Shown piece by piece: positions 16,585 through 24,532 of a stretch of DNA of 64,000 nt. The notes beneath the pieces are model-generated. The model saw nothing but the letters and a program-made list of their open reading frames with translations. It had not been told where the DNA came from and ran no database searches. Origin of the DNA: Bog-756 sp035949055 (GTDB taxonomy: Bacteria; Actinomycetota; Acidimicrobiia; Acidimicrobiales; RAAP-2); the NCBI GenBank assembly GCA_035949055.1, contig DASZIO010000023.1:124001-188000 (forward strand), written 5' to 3'. The position numbers and the translations under genes were made by a program. Each line of letters starts with the position of its first letter. Position 1 is the first letter of the stretch.

Positions 16585-17081
16585 TCACTTTGGTGCTCGG
16601 GGGGGCACGCTCGGGGAAGTCGATGATCGCCGAGCGGCTGGCGGGACGCCATGCCGCGCCAGTGACGTACGTTGCCACCATGGCCGTTGGCGACGACACC
16701 GACCTTGGCGTCCGGGTGGCGGCGCACCAGGCCCGTCGTCCGGCCCAGTGGACGACCATCGAGGCCGGAGACGGCTTGATTCGCACGCTCCGGAGGTTGA
16801 CCGGCACTGCATTGGTCGACTCGCTCGCTTCTTGGCTGGCGGCCCAACCGGACATGATCGTCGACGCCCAGGCGCTCTGTTCGGTACTCCTCGACCGCCG
16901 GGGCGACACCGTGATCGTGTCCGACGAGGTCGGCTTGAGCGTGCATCCCTCGAGCGCGTCAGGGCGCCTGTTTCGCGATGCCCTGGGATCGCTCAACCAA
17001 GCCGTGGCGTCCGTCGCCGATGCGACCCTCCTGGTGGTCGCCGGCAGGGTTCTCTCACTGGGACCGCTGGAGGACTGCTGA
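16581..17081 (+). CDS. cobU: Adenosylcobinamide kinase / adenosylcobinamide-phosphate guanylyltransferase
   Basis: A 166-residue CobU/CobP enzyme. The P-loop is GGARSGKS (residues 7-14), and the guanylylated histidine is expected at His49 in HQARRPAQWTTIE, which matches the conserved H-x3-RP-x2-W-x-T-x-E pattern. VIVSDEVGLSVHPSSASGR carries the conserved EVG segment. It phosphorylates adenosylcobinamide and then transfers GMP to give AdoCbi-GDP, the substrate of CobS next door. The ATG overlaps the cbiZ stop (ATGA) and the stop shares a base with the cobS start. It is slightly shorter than the roughly 180-residue norm. Confidence 0.92.
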   Translation: MITLVLGGARSGKSMIAERLAGRHAAPVTYVATMAVGDDTDLGVRVAAHQARRPAQWTTIEAGDGLIRTLRRLTGTALVDSLASWLAAQPDMIVDAQALCSVLLDRRGDTVIVSDEVGLSVHPSSASGRLFRDALGSLNQAVASVADATLLVVAGRVLSLGPLEDC

Positions 17082-17827
17082 TGCGCCGGGCACTGGCCTT
17101 CCTCACCCCCCTGGGCGGTCCAGCGACGCCCACACCTCGCACTCTGGACTGGTTCCCTGCCGTCGGCGCTCTCGTCGGCATCGCCGTCGGAGGCATCTGG
17201 TGGGCGGCGGGCAAGGTGTGGCCGCCGATCGTGGTGGGCGCCGTGGCCGTCGTAGCCGATGCCGTGCTGACCGGCTGTCTCCACCTGGATGGCCTGGCCG
17301 ACGCGGCCGACGGCCTCCTGCCTCCGCTTGAGCGGCGGCGCCGACTGGAGGTGATGCGCGACCCGTCGGTCGGGGCCTTTGGGGCCGTGACCCTGCTCGC
17401 GGTCGTGGTCCTGCGATTCGCCGCCTTCGCCGCCACGCCTCCCCGCCCGCTGGTCATCGCCGGTCTCTGGTGCGGATCCCGCACCGCCATGGCCATCATC
17501 GCCCGAAGCCTCCCCTATGCCCGACCGGACGGGGGCCTGGCGTCAGCATTCGTCGACACCTCTGCCCACACACCGGCGGGGGAGGCGACTTCCCGGTGGA
17601 CACACACCGCTGTCCTCTCGGCGGTGCTCGGACTGGCCGTGGCCCTGGCTCTGGCCGTCATCGGGCTCGGGCCGCGTGGAGCGGTCGCCGTCGCGGCCGG
17701 GACGGTCGGCGCGGCGGGGGTGGCAGGGTTGGCCCAACGCAGGATCGGCGGGTTCACCGGCGACGTGCTCGGCGCAGCCGCGGTCGTCGGCGAGACGGCA
17801 GGGCTGCTCGTCCTGGCGGCCCGATGA
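17081..17827 (+). CDS. cobS: Cobalamin synthase (AdoCbi-GDP ribazoletransferase)
   Basis: A 248-residue integral membrane CobS. The catalytic, magnesium-binding motif is HLDGLADAADGL near residue 67, in the form conserved through the family; RDPSVGAFGAVTLL and RRIGGFTGDVLGAAAVVGE are the other conserved blocks. Six or seven hydrophobic helices are visible. It joins AdoCbi-GDP from CobU to alpha-ribazole (phosphate) made through CobT, finishing the lower ligand. Start and stop overlap both neighbours by one to four bases. Confidence 0.93.
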   Translation: MRRALAFLTPLGGPATPTPRTLDWFPAVGALVGIAVGGIWWAAGKVWPPIVVGAVAVVADAVLTGCLHLDGLADAADGLLPPLERRRRLEVMRDPSVGAFGAVTLLAVVVLRFAAFAATPPRPLVIAGLWCGSRTAMAIIARSLPYARPDGGLASAFVDTSAHTPAGEATSRWTHTAVLSAVLGLAVALALAVIGLGPRGAVAVAAGTVGAAGVAGLAQRRIGGFTGDVLGAAAVVGETAGLLVLAAR

Positions 17828-18747
17828 CCGGCGCCGGGCGGAGTCGGCTACCCCGGCCACTCGGGGCCGCGGTGGGCATCGTGCTCGACCGGAACCTTCA
17901 CGAACCTCCGTCTGAGGTCCATCCGGTGGCGCTCTTCGGACGAACCATGTCCCGGGTCGAAGACGCCCTCTACCGGGACAGTCGTCCAGCCGGTGTGGCC
18001 CATGGGGCGGTGGGGGTGGCGGTCGGCCTGGGCATGGGGGCGGCTCTGCGGTCCACCGGCTGGGCCACCTGCGTGGCCGTGGCCGGCCGTGCGCTCGCCG
18101 ATGTCGCCGAGGAGATCGACACGGCCCTGGAGGAGGGCGACATCGTCCGGGCCCGGTCGCTCCTGCCCTCGATGGTGGGGCGGGACCCGACCCACCTCGA
18201 GGCCAAGGACATCGCCCGCGCCGTGGTCGAGTCGGTGGCCGAGAACACGGTCGACGCGGTGGTCGCGCCGGCCTTGTGGGGCGCCCTCGCCGGCGCCCCC
18301 GGCGCCCTCGGGTATCGGGCCGTGAATACGCTCGACGCCATGGTCGGCCATCGGTCCCCCCGCTACCGCAATTTCGGCTGGGCGAGTGCCCGACTGGACG
18401 ACGCACTGAGTTGGGCACCCGCCAGGCTGACGGCGGTCCTGGTGGGCGTGGTGCGGCCCCGGACGGCGGGAGCCGTGTGGCGGGCTGTACGCACCCAGGC
18501 GCCGGCCCACCCGTCGCCCAATGCCGGCGTGTCGGAGGCGGCGTTCGCCGCCGCGCTCGGTCTCCGGCTGGGCGGGCTCAACCGGTATGGGGACGAGGCG
18601 GAGCTTCGCCCGCCCCTCGGAACCGGGCGCGCTGCGGAGGTGGCCGACATCGGCCCGGCCGTGCAGTTGTCGCTGGACATCGGCACCGCTCTGGCTGCCG
18701 GCCTAGGGATGTTGGGAGTGTGGCAGTGGGTCCGGTCCAACCGCTGA
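17824..18747 (+). CDS. cbiB: Adenosylcobinamide-phosphate synthase CbiB
   Basis: A 307-residue CbiB/CobD membrane protein that attaches aminopropanol phosphate to adenosylcobyric acid. Conserved stretches include EVHPVALFGRTMSRVE at the N-terminus, LVGRD-type region seen as MVGRDPTHLEAKDIARAVVE, then ESVAENTVDAVVAPALWGAL, and YRAVNTLDAMVGHRSPRYRNFG, followed by the C-terminal SPNAGVSEAAFAAALGLRLGG. With CbiZ upstream it gives both the cutting and the rejoining step of the side chain. The ATG overlaps the cobS stop (ATGA). Confidence 0.93.
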   Translation: MTGAGRSRLPRPLGAAVGIVLDRNLHEPPSEVHPVALFGRTMSRVEDALYRDSRPAGVAHGAVGVAVGLGMGAALRSTGWATCVAVAGRALADVAEEIDTALEEGDIVRARSLLPSMVGRDPTHLEAKDIARAVVESVAENTVDAVVAPALWGALAGAPGALGYRAVNTLDAMVGHRSPRYRNFGWASARLDDALSWAPARLTAVLVGVVRPRTAGAVWRAVRTQAPAHPSPNAGVSEAAFAAALGLRLGGLNRYGDEAELRPPLGTGRAAEVADIGPAVQLSLDIGTALAAGLGMLGVWQWVRSNR

Positions 18748-19715
18748 AAGGGTCCGCACCGGTCACCCCGTTGGCGCCGGCCGGCGCCCACGGAGGTGAC
18801 GGCGCGGCCGTTGCCGCCAGCCTGGGCATCGACCCCGGCGCCGTGCTCGACCTGTCCCAATCACTCAATCCGGTGGCGCCGGATCCCGTCCCGGTGGTCG
18901 CCCGCCACCTGGATGCGATCCGTCGCTACCCGGACTGGCGCACCGCCCACCGGTCGCTGGCCGCGACCATGGACATCGACCCCGACCGGCTTCTGCTGAC
19001 CAACGGCGGGGCCGAGGCCATCTCGCTGGTGGCAGCTGAGCTGGGTGGTCGGGTGGTCGAACCCGAGTTCGCACTCCACCCACGTGGGTCGGGCGCGGTG
19101 TGGCGCTCCAATCCCCACAACCCGAGTGGACTGCTGGCCGCGGCCGCGGACATCGCCGATGTCTGGGACGAGGCCTTCTTCCCGTTGGCCACCGGTCGAT
19201 GGACCAGAGGCGACGCGGCGGCCGTCGGCTCGCTGACCAAGCTCCTGGCCTGCCCGGGCCTGCGGCTGGGCTATGTGCTGGCCGACCCCGACCTGGTTGA
19301 CCGTTGCCGACGACGCCAGCCGACTTGGTCGGTTAACAGCCTGGCGCTCGCCGTGCTGCCCGAGCTTCTCGACGCCGTGGACCTTTCGGCGTGGTCGACG
19401 TCGGTGTCCACTCTTCGCCGACAGCTCGTGGACGAGCTTCAAAGGCACGGGCTCGGCACACGACCATCCGACGCTCCCTGGGTTCTGGTCGAGAGGGGGG
19501 ACCTCCGGAACATTCTTGCCCCCTACGGCATCGTCGTGCGTGACTGCTCGAGTTTCGGGATGCCCGAAGTGTCGCGGGTGGCCGTTCCCTCGGCCGACGG
19601 GCTGTGCCGTCTGAGCTCGGTGCTGGATCGGGCCGACCTCGACCCGTTCACGCTGTCTCCGCCCCGCCGCGTTGCGACCGGTGTCGCCACCGGCTCCGGA
19701 GAGGAGCGAGGATGA
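18726..19715 (+). CDS. cobD: Threonine-phosphate decarboxylase-like PLP enzyme (CobD/CobC type)
   Basis: A 329-residue fold-type I PLP enzyme of the histidinol-phosphate aminotransferase branch. In a B12 operon this is the L-threonine-O-3-phosphate decarboxylase supplying aminopropanol phosphate for CbiB. LDLSQSLNPVAPD near residue 45 is the family's substrate segment, YPD (68-70) and LTNGGAEAISL precede the PLP site, NPHNPSG is the cofactor/substrate loop, and the Schiff-base lysine is Lys172 in GSLTKLLACPGLRLGY. It is shorter than the usual 350-370 residues. The GTG at 18726 overlaps cbiB; a GTG at 18720 is also in frame. Confidence 0.87.
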   Translation: MGPVQPLKGSAPVTPLAPAGAHGGDGAAVAASLGIDPGAVLDLSQSLNPVAPDPVPVVARHLDAIRRYPDWRTAHRSLAATMDIDPDRLLLTNGGAEAISLVAAELGGRVVEPEFALHPRGSGAVWRSNPHNPSGLLAAAADIADVWDEAFFPLATGRWTRGDAAAVGSLTKLLACPGLRLGYVLADPDLVDRCRRRQPTWSVNSLALAVLPELLDAVDLSAWSTSVSTLRRQLVDELQRHGLGTRPSDAPWVLVERGDLRNILAPYGIVVRDCSSFGMPEVSRVAVPSADGLCRLSSVLDRADLDPFTLSPPRRVATGVATGSGEERG

Positions 19716-21211
19716 CGATCAGTGGCGCCCTGATGGTCTGCGGGACGGCCAGCGACGTCGGCAAGAGCCAGGTAGTGACCGCGCTCTGTCGACTGCTGGC
19801 CCGTCGGGAGGTGCGGGTGGCGCCGTTCAAGGGTCAGAACATGGCGCTCAACTCCTACGTCACCGAGTCGGGCCACGAGATCGGACGTTCGCAGGCGCTC
19901 CAGGCATGGGCCGCCCGGGTGACCCCCGAGGTCGAGATGAACCCGGTGCTGCTCAAGCCGACCACTGACCGCACCAGCCAGGTGGTCGTCATGGGCCGGC
20001 CGACCTCCAACTGCGACGCGGCCCACTACCAGTCGTCGAAGCAACAGCTGTTCGAGGTGGTGAGCGCCGCTCTCGAGTCGCTCCGTACTCGGTTCGGGGT
20101 CGTCGTGCTGGAGGGTGCGGGCAGCCCGGCCGAGCCCAATCTGATGTCGGACGACCTGGTGAACCTCGGACTGGCCCAGTCGGCCGGCATCCCAGCCATC
20201 CTGGTCGGCGACATCGAGCGGGGTGGGGTCTTCGCCGCTCTCTACGGCACGATGGCGCTCCTGCCGGACGACCAGCGCAAGCTGGTGGGCGGATTTGTGA
20301 TCAACAAATTCCGCGGCGACCCGCAATTGCTGCAGCCTGCTCTCCACGACCTCGAGCATCGACTCGGCGTGCCCTGTCTCGGGGTCCTGCCCCATGCCGG
20401 GGATCTGGATCTGGACGCCGAGGACTCCCTCGCCCTCGCCGGACACCGGTCGAGTGCCCCAGGGCCGCCGACAGGGGACGACGTCGATATTGCCGTCTGT
20501 CGGTTCCCCCACCTTTCCAATTTCACCGATGTCGACCCACTGGCCATCGAACCCGGGGTCGGCGTCAGGTTTGTCGACCGTCCCTCGGCGCTAGGCCGTC
20601 CCGACCTGGTGATTCTGCCCGGGTCCAAATGCACCGTGGACGATCTCGACTGGTTGCGGGTATCGGGACTCGGCGATTCCGTCAGCGCGGCGCGACGAGC
20701 AGGCAGCGCGGTCCTCGGGATCTGCGCGGGCTATCAGATGCTCGGTCGGAGGATCATCGACGAGGTGGAGTCCGGCGCGGGCGAGATCGAGGGGCTCGGG
20801 TGGTTGCCCGTCAGCACGCGATTCGTGAGCGGAAAGGTCACCCGCCGGCGGCGTGGTGCGATGGGCGTGATCCCTATCACCGGATACGAGATCCGGCACG
20901 GACGGCCCGAGGTCGGCGGGTCATCGCGTTTTTGGTTCGAGCTCGACGATGAGGACGGACCCGAGCCCGAGGGCCTCGCCGACCCGGATGCGGGAGTCTG
21001 GGGGACGAGCCTCCACGGATTGTTCGAGGAGGACGGATTCCGCGCCGCGTTCCTGAGGACCATCGCCCATCGGCGGGGCAAACGGTTCGTGCCTTCCGGT
21101 ACTTCCTTCCATCTCGCCCGGGAGCGACAGATAGACCGCATGGCGGATCTGGTGCAAGCGCATACCGATCTGCCTCAGCTCTGGGAGCTCATCGAGCGAG
21201 GCTCGTCGTGA
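19712..21211 (+). CDS. cobQ: Adenosylcobyric acid synthase CobQ/CbiP
   Basis: A 499-residue glutamine-dependent amidase that converts adenosylcobyrinic a,c-diamide to adenosylcobyric acid by four amidations. The N-terminal ATP domain opens with MVCGTASDVGKSQVVTALCR and shows APFKGQNMALNSYVT and EGAGSPAEPNL. The C-terminal class I glutaminase domain has its nucleophile in VLGICAGYQMLG and a catalytic histidine in GTSLHGLFEED. GAGGAGCGAGG provides the ribosome binding site, and the start overlaps the decarboxylase stop. Its presence without corrin-ring genes here suggests either that those are elsewhere or that early intermediates are salvaged. Confidence 0.94.
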   Translation: MTISGALMVCGTASDVGKSQVVTALCRLLARREVRVAPFKGQNMALNSYVTESGHEIGRSQALQAWAARVTPEVEMNPVLLKPTTDRTSQVVVMGRPTSNCDAAHYQSSKQQLFEVVSAALESLRTRFGVVVLEGAGSPAEPNLMSDDLVNLGLAQSAGIPAILVGDIERGGVFAALYGTMALLPDDQRKLVGGFVINKFRGDPQLLQPALHDLEHRLGVPCLGVLPHAGDLDLDAEDSLALAGHRSSAPGPPTGDDVDIAVCRFPHLSNFTDVDPLAIEPGVGVRFVDRPSALGRPDLVILPGSKCTVDDLDWLRVSGLGDSVSAARRAGSAVLGICAGYQMLGRRIIDEVESGAGEIEGLGWLPVSTRFVSGKVTRRRRGAMGVIPITGYEIRHGRPEVGGSSRFWFELDDEDGPEPEGLADPDAGVWGTSLHGLFEEDGFRAAFLRTIAHRRGKRFVPSGTSFHLARERQIDRMADLVQAHTDLPQLWELIERGSS

Positions 21212-21266
21212 GCGCGGGGTGCACCCAACGGTACCCGGGAGCGTCCCCAAGTCGGAGGTGGCGACC

Positions 21267-23018
21267 ATGAGCTGGGCCCGGCCGGTACCTCTGGTCGGGG
21301 ATGCCAGCTCCGCGGCCGAGCGGGGCGCTGACCCGATGGGTTGGGCCTTCGCTGCAGAGGACAGGGACGTCTTCTACGCCGTCGTGGATGGCCGACGCGA
21401 TGTCCGACGGTTCCGATCCGATCCGGTGCCCTCCGAGGTACTCCAGCGGGTCCTCGGTGCGGCCCACGCGGCCCCGTCGGTGGGGCATTCCCAGCCGTGG
21501 CGGTTCGTGGTGGTGCAGTCGCCGGCCACCCGAGACCGTGCGGCCCTGATGGCCGACCGAGAGAGATGCCGACAAGCGGCGGGGATGGATGACGATGCGG
21601 CCCACCGGATGCTGGACCTCCAACTCGAGGGGATTCGCGAGGCACCCCTCGGCGTGGTCGTGTGCTGCGATCGTCGGGCCCGCCCCGAGGGCGTGCTCGG
21701 GCGGGCCACCTTCGTGGACGCCGACCTCTGGTCCTGCGCCTGCGCCATCCAAAACCTGTGGTTGGCCGCTCGCGCCGAGGGCCTCGGAGTGGGGTGGGTC
21801 ACGCTGTTTCGTCCCGACGAGCTGGCCGCCATGCTCGAGCTTCCCGCCGGGGTGGACACGCTCGGTTGGCTCTGTGTCGGCTGGCCCGACGAACGCCCAC
21901 CCGAGCCCGGTCTTGCTCGGGCCGGCTGGTCGATTCGGCAGCCTCTCCACGATGTGGTGATCCAGGAGCGGTGGCCGACCGGTGGCCCCCCACCCCCGGT
22001 CTCGAAGTTCCGGGCGCCGGGGCCCGAGTCCGTGGTCGGCGTCCGGGACGGTACTGACGATCTGTTGACACCACCTGGGTCGCTCGGGGTTCTCGATCGG
22101 GCCGTGGACCGGCTCAATGTCCTCGGGATGACCCCCAGCGCCCCGGTCTGCGCGGTCATCGCCGGTGCTGACCATCCCGTCACCCGCTACGGCGTCTCGA
22201 CATTCGCGGACTCTGTCACGCGAGAGGTGCTCGAGGCCACGGTGGCGGGAGAGTCCCTCGGTGCCACGACGGCACGTTCGATCGGCGCCGACCTCGTGAT
22301 CGTCGATGCGGGCGTCCGGGGTGCACCCGTCTCCGGTGCACTGTCCATCCGACCTTTGGTCGACCCCGGCGACCTGGTGACCAGCGACGCCATGCCGGTG
22401 CCGGAAGCGAGGCGACTGGTGGCGATGGCCCGGCGGCTCGGCCTGGGGCTGAGGCCCGGGCTGGTGGCGTTGGGAGAGGTCGGGATCGGAAACACGACCG
22501 TGGCTGCGGTATTGGGCGCCGCCCAGCTGGGTCTGGATGTCTCCGAGGTGCTCGGACTCGGGGTGGGCGGGGACTCAGCCACCCTCGAACGCAAGGGTGC
22601 GGCCATACGGGAGGCGTTGTCGCGGGCCCGGTCCGAGCACGGGTCACAGCTGTCGGACCCCCTCACGGCCCTGGCGGCGCTCGGTGGGCCTGAAATAGCT
22701 GTCCTGGCCGGCATCGCGCTGGGCGCGGCCGAAGCTGGTTGTCTCGTCGTGCTGGACGGTCTGGCTACCTCAGTGGCCGCGGTGGCCGCCATCGATCTCG
22801 AGCCTGCGGCCGCCGCCCATCTGGTGGCCGGTCAACGCAGTCGCGAACGGGCCCACGAACGCGTGCTCTCGCATCTGGGGATCGAACCACTCCTGACCCT
22901 GCGTCTGCGAGCCGGCGAAGGGGTCGGCGCCATGCTGGCCGTCCAGATGATGCTCACCGCGGCCGCCGTGCGTCGCGACGTCGGACGGGTCGTGGCCGAG
23001 CCCGGCGGCGGTGATTGA
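21267..23018 (+). CDS. bluB-cobT: BluB-CobT fusion: DMB synthase / nicotinate-nucleotide:DMB phosphoribosyltransferase
   Basis: A 583-residue two-domain protein. Residues about 30-225 are BluB, a flavin-destroying nitroreductase-fold enzyme that makes 5,6-dimethylbenzimidazole from FMNH2; RRDVRRFRSDPVP and APSVGHSQPWRF are its signatures. Residues about 260-575 are CobT, which activates DMB to alpha-ribazole phosphate; LTPPGSLGVLD, LGEVGIGNTTVAA (Glu404) and RAGEGVGAMLA (catalytic-type Glu551) match the family. A proline-rich linker (235-250) joins them. GGAGG lies eight bases before the ATG. It is the last gene of the operon and supplies the lower ligand for CobS. Confidence 0.93.
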   Translation: MSWARPVPLVGDASSAAERGADPMGWAFAAEDRDVFYAVVDGRRDVRRFRSDPVPSEVLQRVLGAAHAAPSVGHSQPWRFVVVQSPATRDRAALMADRERCRQAAGMDDDAAHRMLDLQLEGIREAPLGVVVCCDRRARPEGVLGRATFVDADLWSCACAIQNLWLAARAEGLGVGWVTLFRPDELAAMLELPAGVDTLGWLCVGWPDERPPEPGLARAGWSIRQPLHDVVIQERWPTGGPPPPVSKFRAPGPESVVGVRDGTDDLLTPPGSLGVLDRAVDRLNVLGMTPSAPVCAVIAGADHPVTRYGVSTFADSVTREVLEATVAGESLGATTARSIGADLVIVDAGVRGAPVSGALSIRPLVDPGDLVTSDAMPVPEARRLVAMARRLGLGLRPGLVALGEVGIGNTTVAAVLGAAQLGLDVSEVLGLGVGGDSATLERKGAAIREALSRARSEHGSQLSDPLTALAALGGPEIAVLAGIALGAAEAGCLVVLDGLATSVAAVAAIDLEPAAAAHLVAGQRSRERAHERVLSHLGIEPLLTLRLRAGEGVGAMLAVQMMLTAAAVRRDVGRVVAEPGGGD

Positions 23019-23036
23019 GTCACACGCTGAGCGCGC

Positions 23037-23055
23037 CGGGCTGGGCACCAGCCCG
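23037..23055 (+). terminator. Stem-loop after the cobalamin operon
   Basis: CGGGCTGG at 23037-23044 pairs perfectly with CCAGCCCG at 23048-23055 around a three-base loop, 19 bases after the last stop codon. No T-tract follows, as is common in actinobacterial terminators. It lies between convergent genes. Confidence 0.5.
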
Positions 23056-23135
23056 CCTCGACGCCACTGGTCATCCAGGACGCGCCTTCTCCCATCCACC
23101 GGTCCGCCGCGACCCATCATGGCCGTGACCGGCGC

Positions 23136-23465
23136 TTATAGCTCGATTCGGATGACCTCGTCGAGGTCGACCGCGGCGAGGACGCGCTGCACTGCCGCGC
23201 TCGGCTGGCGTACGGTGACGTGGCCACCCACCCGCTGGGCGCGATTGGCCGCGCTGACCAGGACCCCGATGCCGGTGGCGTCGATGAGCCCGACCGCGCC
23301 CATGTCAACGATGAGCTGACGGGAGCCGGCATCCAGGGCGTTGAACAGGGCTCGTTTGAGCTCGGGCGACGTGGCCAGGTCGACTTCGCCGGCGATGGCG
23401 AGCTCAGCCACCCTGGCGCGCGAGCCACCACTCTGGACGATCTCGAAACGGTCTACGTCGGTCAC
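23136..23465 (-). CDS. STAS-domain anti-sigma factor antagonist
   Basis: A 109-residue SpoIIAA/RsbV-like STAS protein. Unphosphorylated forms bind the HATPase anti-sigma factor and free its sigma factor. Seen are ELAIAGEVDLATSPELKRAL (first strands and helix) and VDMGAVGLIDATGIGVLV, in which the segment DATGIG holds the phosphorylatable threonine at the normally Ser/Thr position. It starts with GTG at 23465. A HATPase anti-sigma gene lies on the same strand about 415 bases upstream, with a small opposite-strand gene between. Confidence 0.85.
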   Translation of the reverse strand: MTDVDRFEIVQSGGSRARVAELAIAGEVDLATSPELKRALFNALDAGSRQLIVDMGAVGLIDATGIGVLVSAANRAQRVGGHVTVRQPSAAVQRVLAAVDLDEVIRIEL

Positions 23466-23639
23466 CGTGCCAAATCCACGTGCTCACGGCCACACATGGC
23501 CCGATCTACCCATGCCACCCGCCATGCTACCGAGGGCGCCATGGGGTCCGGCGGCGGCCGGAGCGGGGGTTTGCTCTCGACCGGTTCGGGTAGTTCGATG
23601 AAGGTGCACCTCCGAGACCCTGTTGGGGAGGGACCGACC

Positions 23640-23804
23640 ATGCCGAGACAGGCCGACCGCGGGGCCAGCGAGACGCTCCTGGACGAGGCGCTCGACGAAG
23701 CGCTGGACGAGTCGTTCCCGGCCAGCGACCCGCTCTCGTTCTGGTCGGGGAGGGATCTCCGTGGCGGCCCGGCCGGGCCCGACGCCGCTCCGGAGGCCAG
23801 ATGA
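23640..23804 (+). CDS. Small acidic protein with DESFPASDP motif
   Basis: A 54-residue hypothetical protein. It carries the segment DEALDESFPASDPLSFW, which resembles the short acidic motif found in many uncharacterised small bacterial proteins, often near stress genes. GGGGAGGG ends about seven bases before the ATG, a good ribosome binding site. The first half is a repeated acidic helix (LLDEALDEALDE). No enzyme function can be assigned. It is transcribed against the two flanking regulatory genes and so has its own promoter, not identified. Confidence 0.6.
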   Translation: MPRQADRGASETLLDEALDEALDESFPASDPLSFWSGRDLRGGPAGPDAAPEAR

Positions 23805-23879
23805 TCCTCGTGTCGCCCAAGCCTGGGTGGCATGCGGGCCGATGGAGGGACGGGCTCCCACCGGCTCAGAGCATCCGGT

Positions 23880-24254
23880 CTAGGGGTCACTGGCTTCCAT
23901 CCGGAACCACACCCGCTTCCGGCCGGGGAGCCGATCAACCCCCCACTGTTCGGACAGGACGTCGACGATGACGAGGCCCCGGCCGTTCTCGGCGATGTGC
24001 GGTTCCGGGCGCAGAACCGGCATGCCGGGCCCGCTGTCGGTCACCGCCACGTTGACCGCATGGTCGTCCCGACTGACAGCCAGCGTGATGGGCGGGCGCC
24101 CGTGCACCACCGCGTTGGACACCAGTTCGTCGGTCAGCTCGGCGGCCGTTTCGACGCTGCCCTGGTCGAGCCCGGTCAATACCCGCCGCACCAGGTCCCG
24201 ACCGACCTTGACCGACCCGGCCGCCGGCTCGAGCGAGAGCTCCCAGCTGACCAT
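23880..24254 (-). CDS. RsbW-like HATPase anti-sigma factor / serine kinase
   Basis: A 124-residue histidine-kinase-like ATPase of the anti-sigma regulatory type. The ATP site is recognisable: ELTDELVSNAVVHG is the N box with its Asn, VAVTDSGPGMP the G1 box, and ENGRGLVIVDVLSEQWG the G2 region. Such proteins bind a sigma factor or phosphorylate a STAS antagonist. The STAS gene at 23136 on the same strand is the natural partner. There is no sensor domain. No sigma factor lies beside this pair, so its target may be the SigF-like factor at 29512. Confidence 0.85.
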   Translation of the reverse strand: MVSWELSLEPAAGSVKVGRDLVRRVLTGLDQGSVETAAELTDELVSNAVVHGRPPITLAVSRDDHAVNVAVTDSGPGMPVLRPEPHIAENGRGLVIVDVLSEQWGVDRLPGRKRVWFRMEASDP

Positions 24255-24500
24255 CGCCGCCTAACCCTGGGCCATGGCGATGCCGGTCGAGGCTGGGACC
24301 GATCGGTCCCCACGGCGTGACGACGGCCGTCGGGCCCGAACGCACTGATTCGGCGGTTCCCGCGTGCATCGCGATCTGCGCCCCACCCGGGCGTATCTAC
24401 CCGGACGACGGGGTTCCAATCGGACCGAGCCGCAACCCTCGAGCCGGAAACCATGCCGGTGCCGGCTCCCCGGTGGAACCCGGCGGCTGCGGCGGCAGGT

Positions 24501-24516
24501 ACGAACACGTGTTCGT
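24501..24516. promoter_or_regulatory. LexA-type SOS box (16-base perfect palindrome)
   Basis: ACGAACACGTGTTCGT is its own reverse complement and contains GAAC-N4-GTTC, the core of the actinobacterial LexA operator. It directly abuts the presumed -10 box of the AlkB-like gene, so a bound repressor would block RNA polymerase. Confidence 0.75.
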
Positions 24517-24517
24517 C

Positions 24518-24523
24518 TACACT
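24518..24523 (+). promoter_or_regulatory. -10 box TACACT of the alkB-like gene
   Basis: TACACT fits TANNNT and ends nine bases before the GTG at 24533, so the transcript would be leaderless or nearly so. It begins two bases after the palindromic SOS box. Confidence 0.55.
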
Positions 24524-24532
24524 GGTCGAGCC

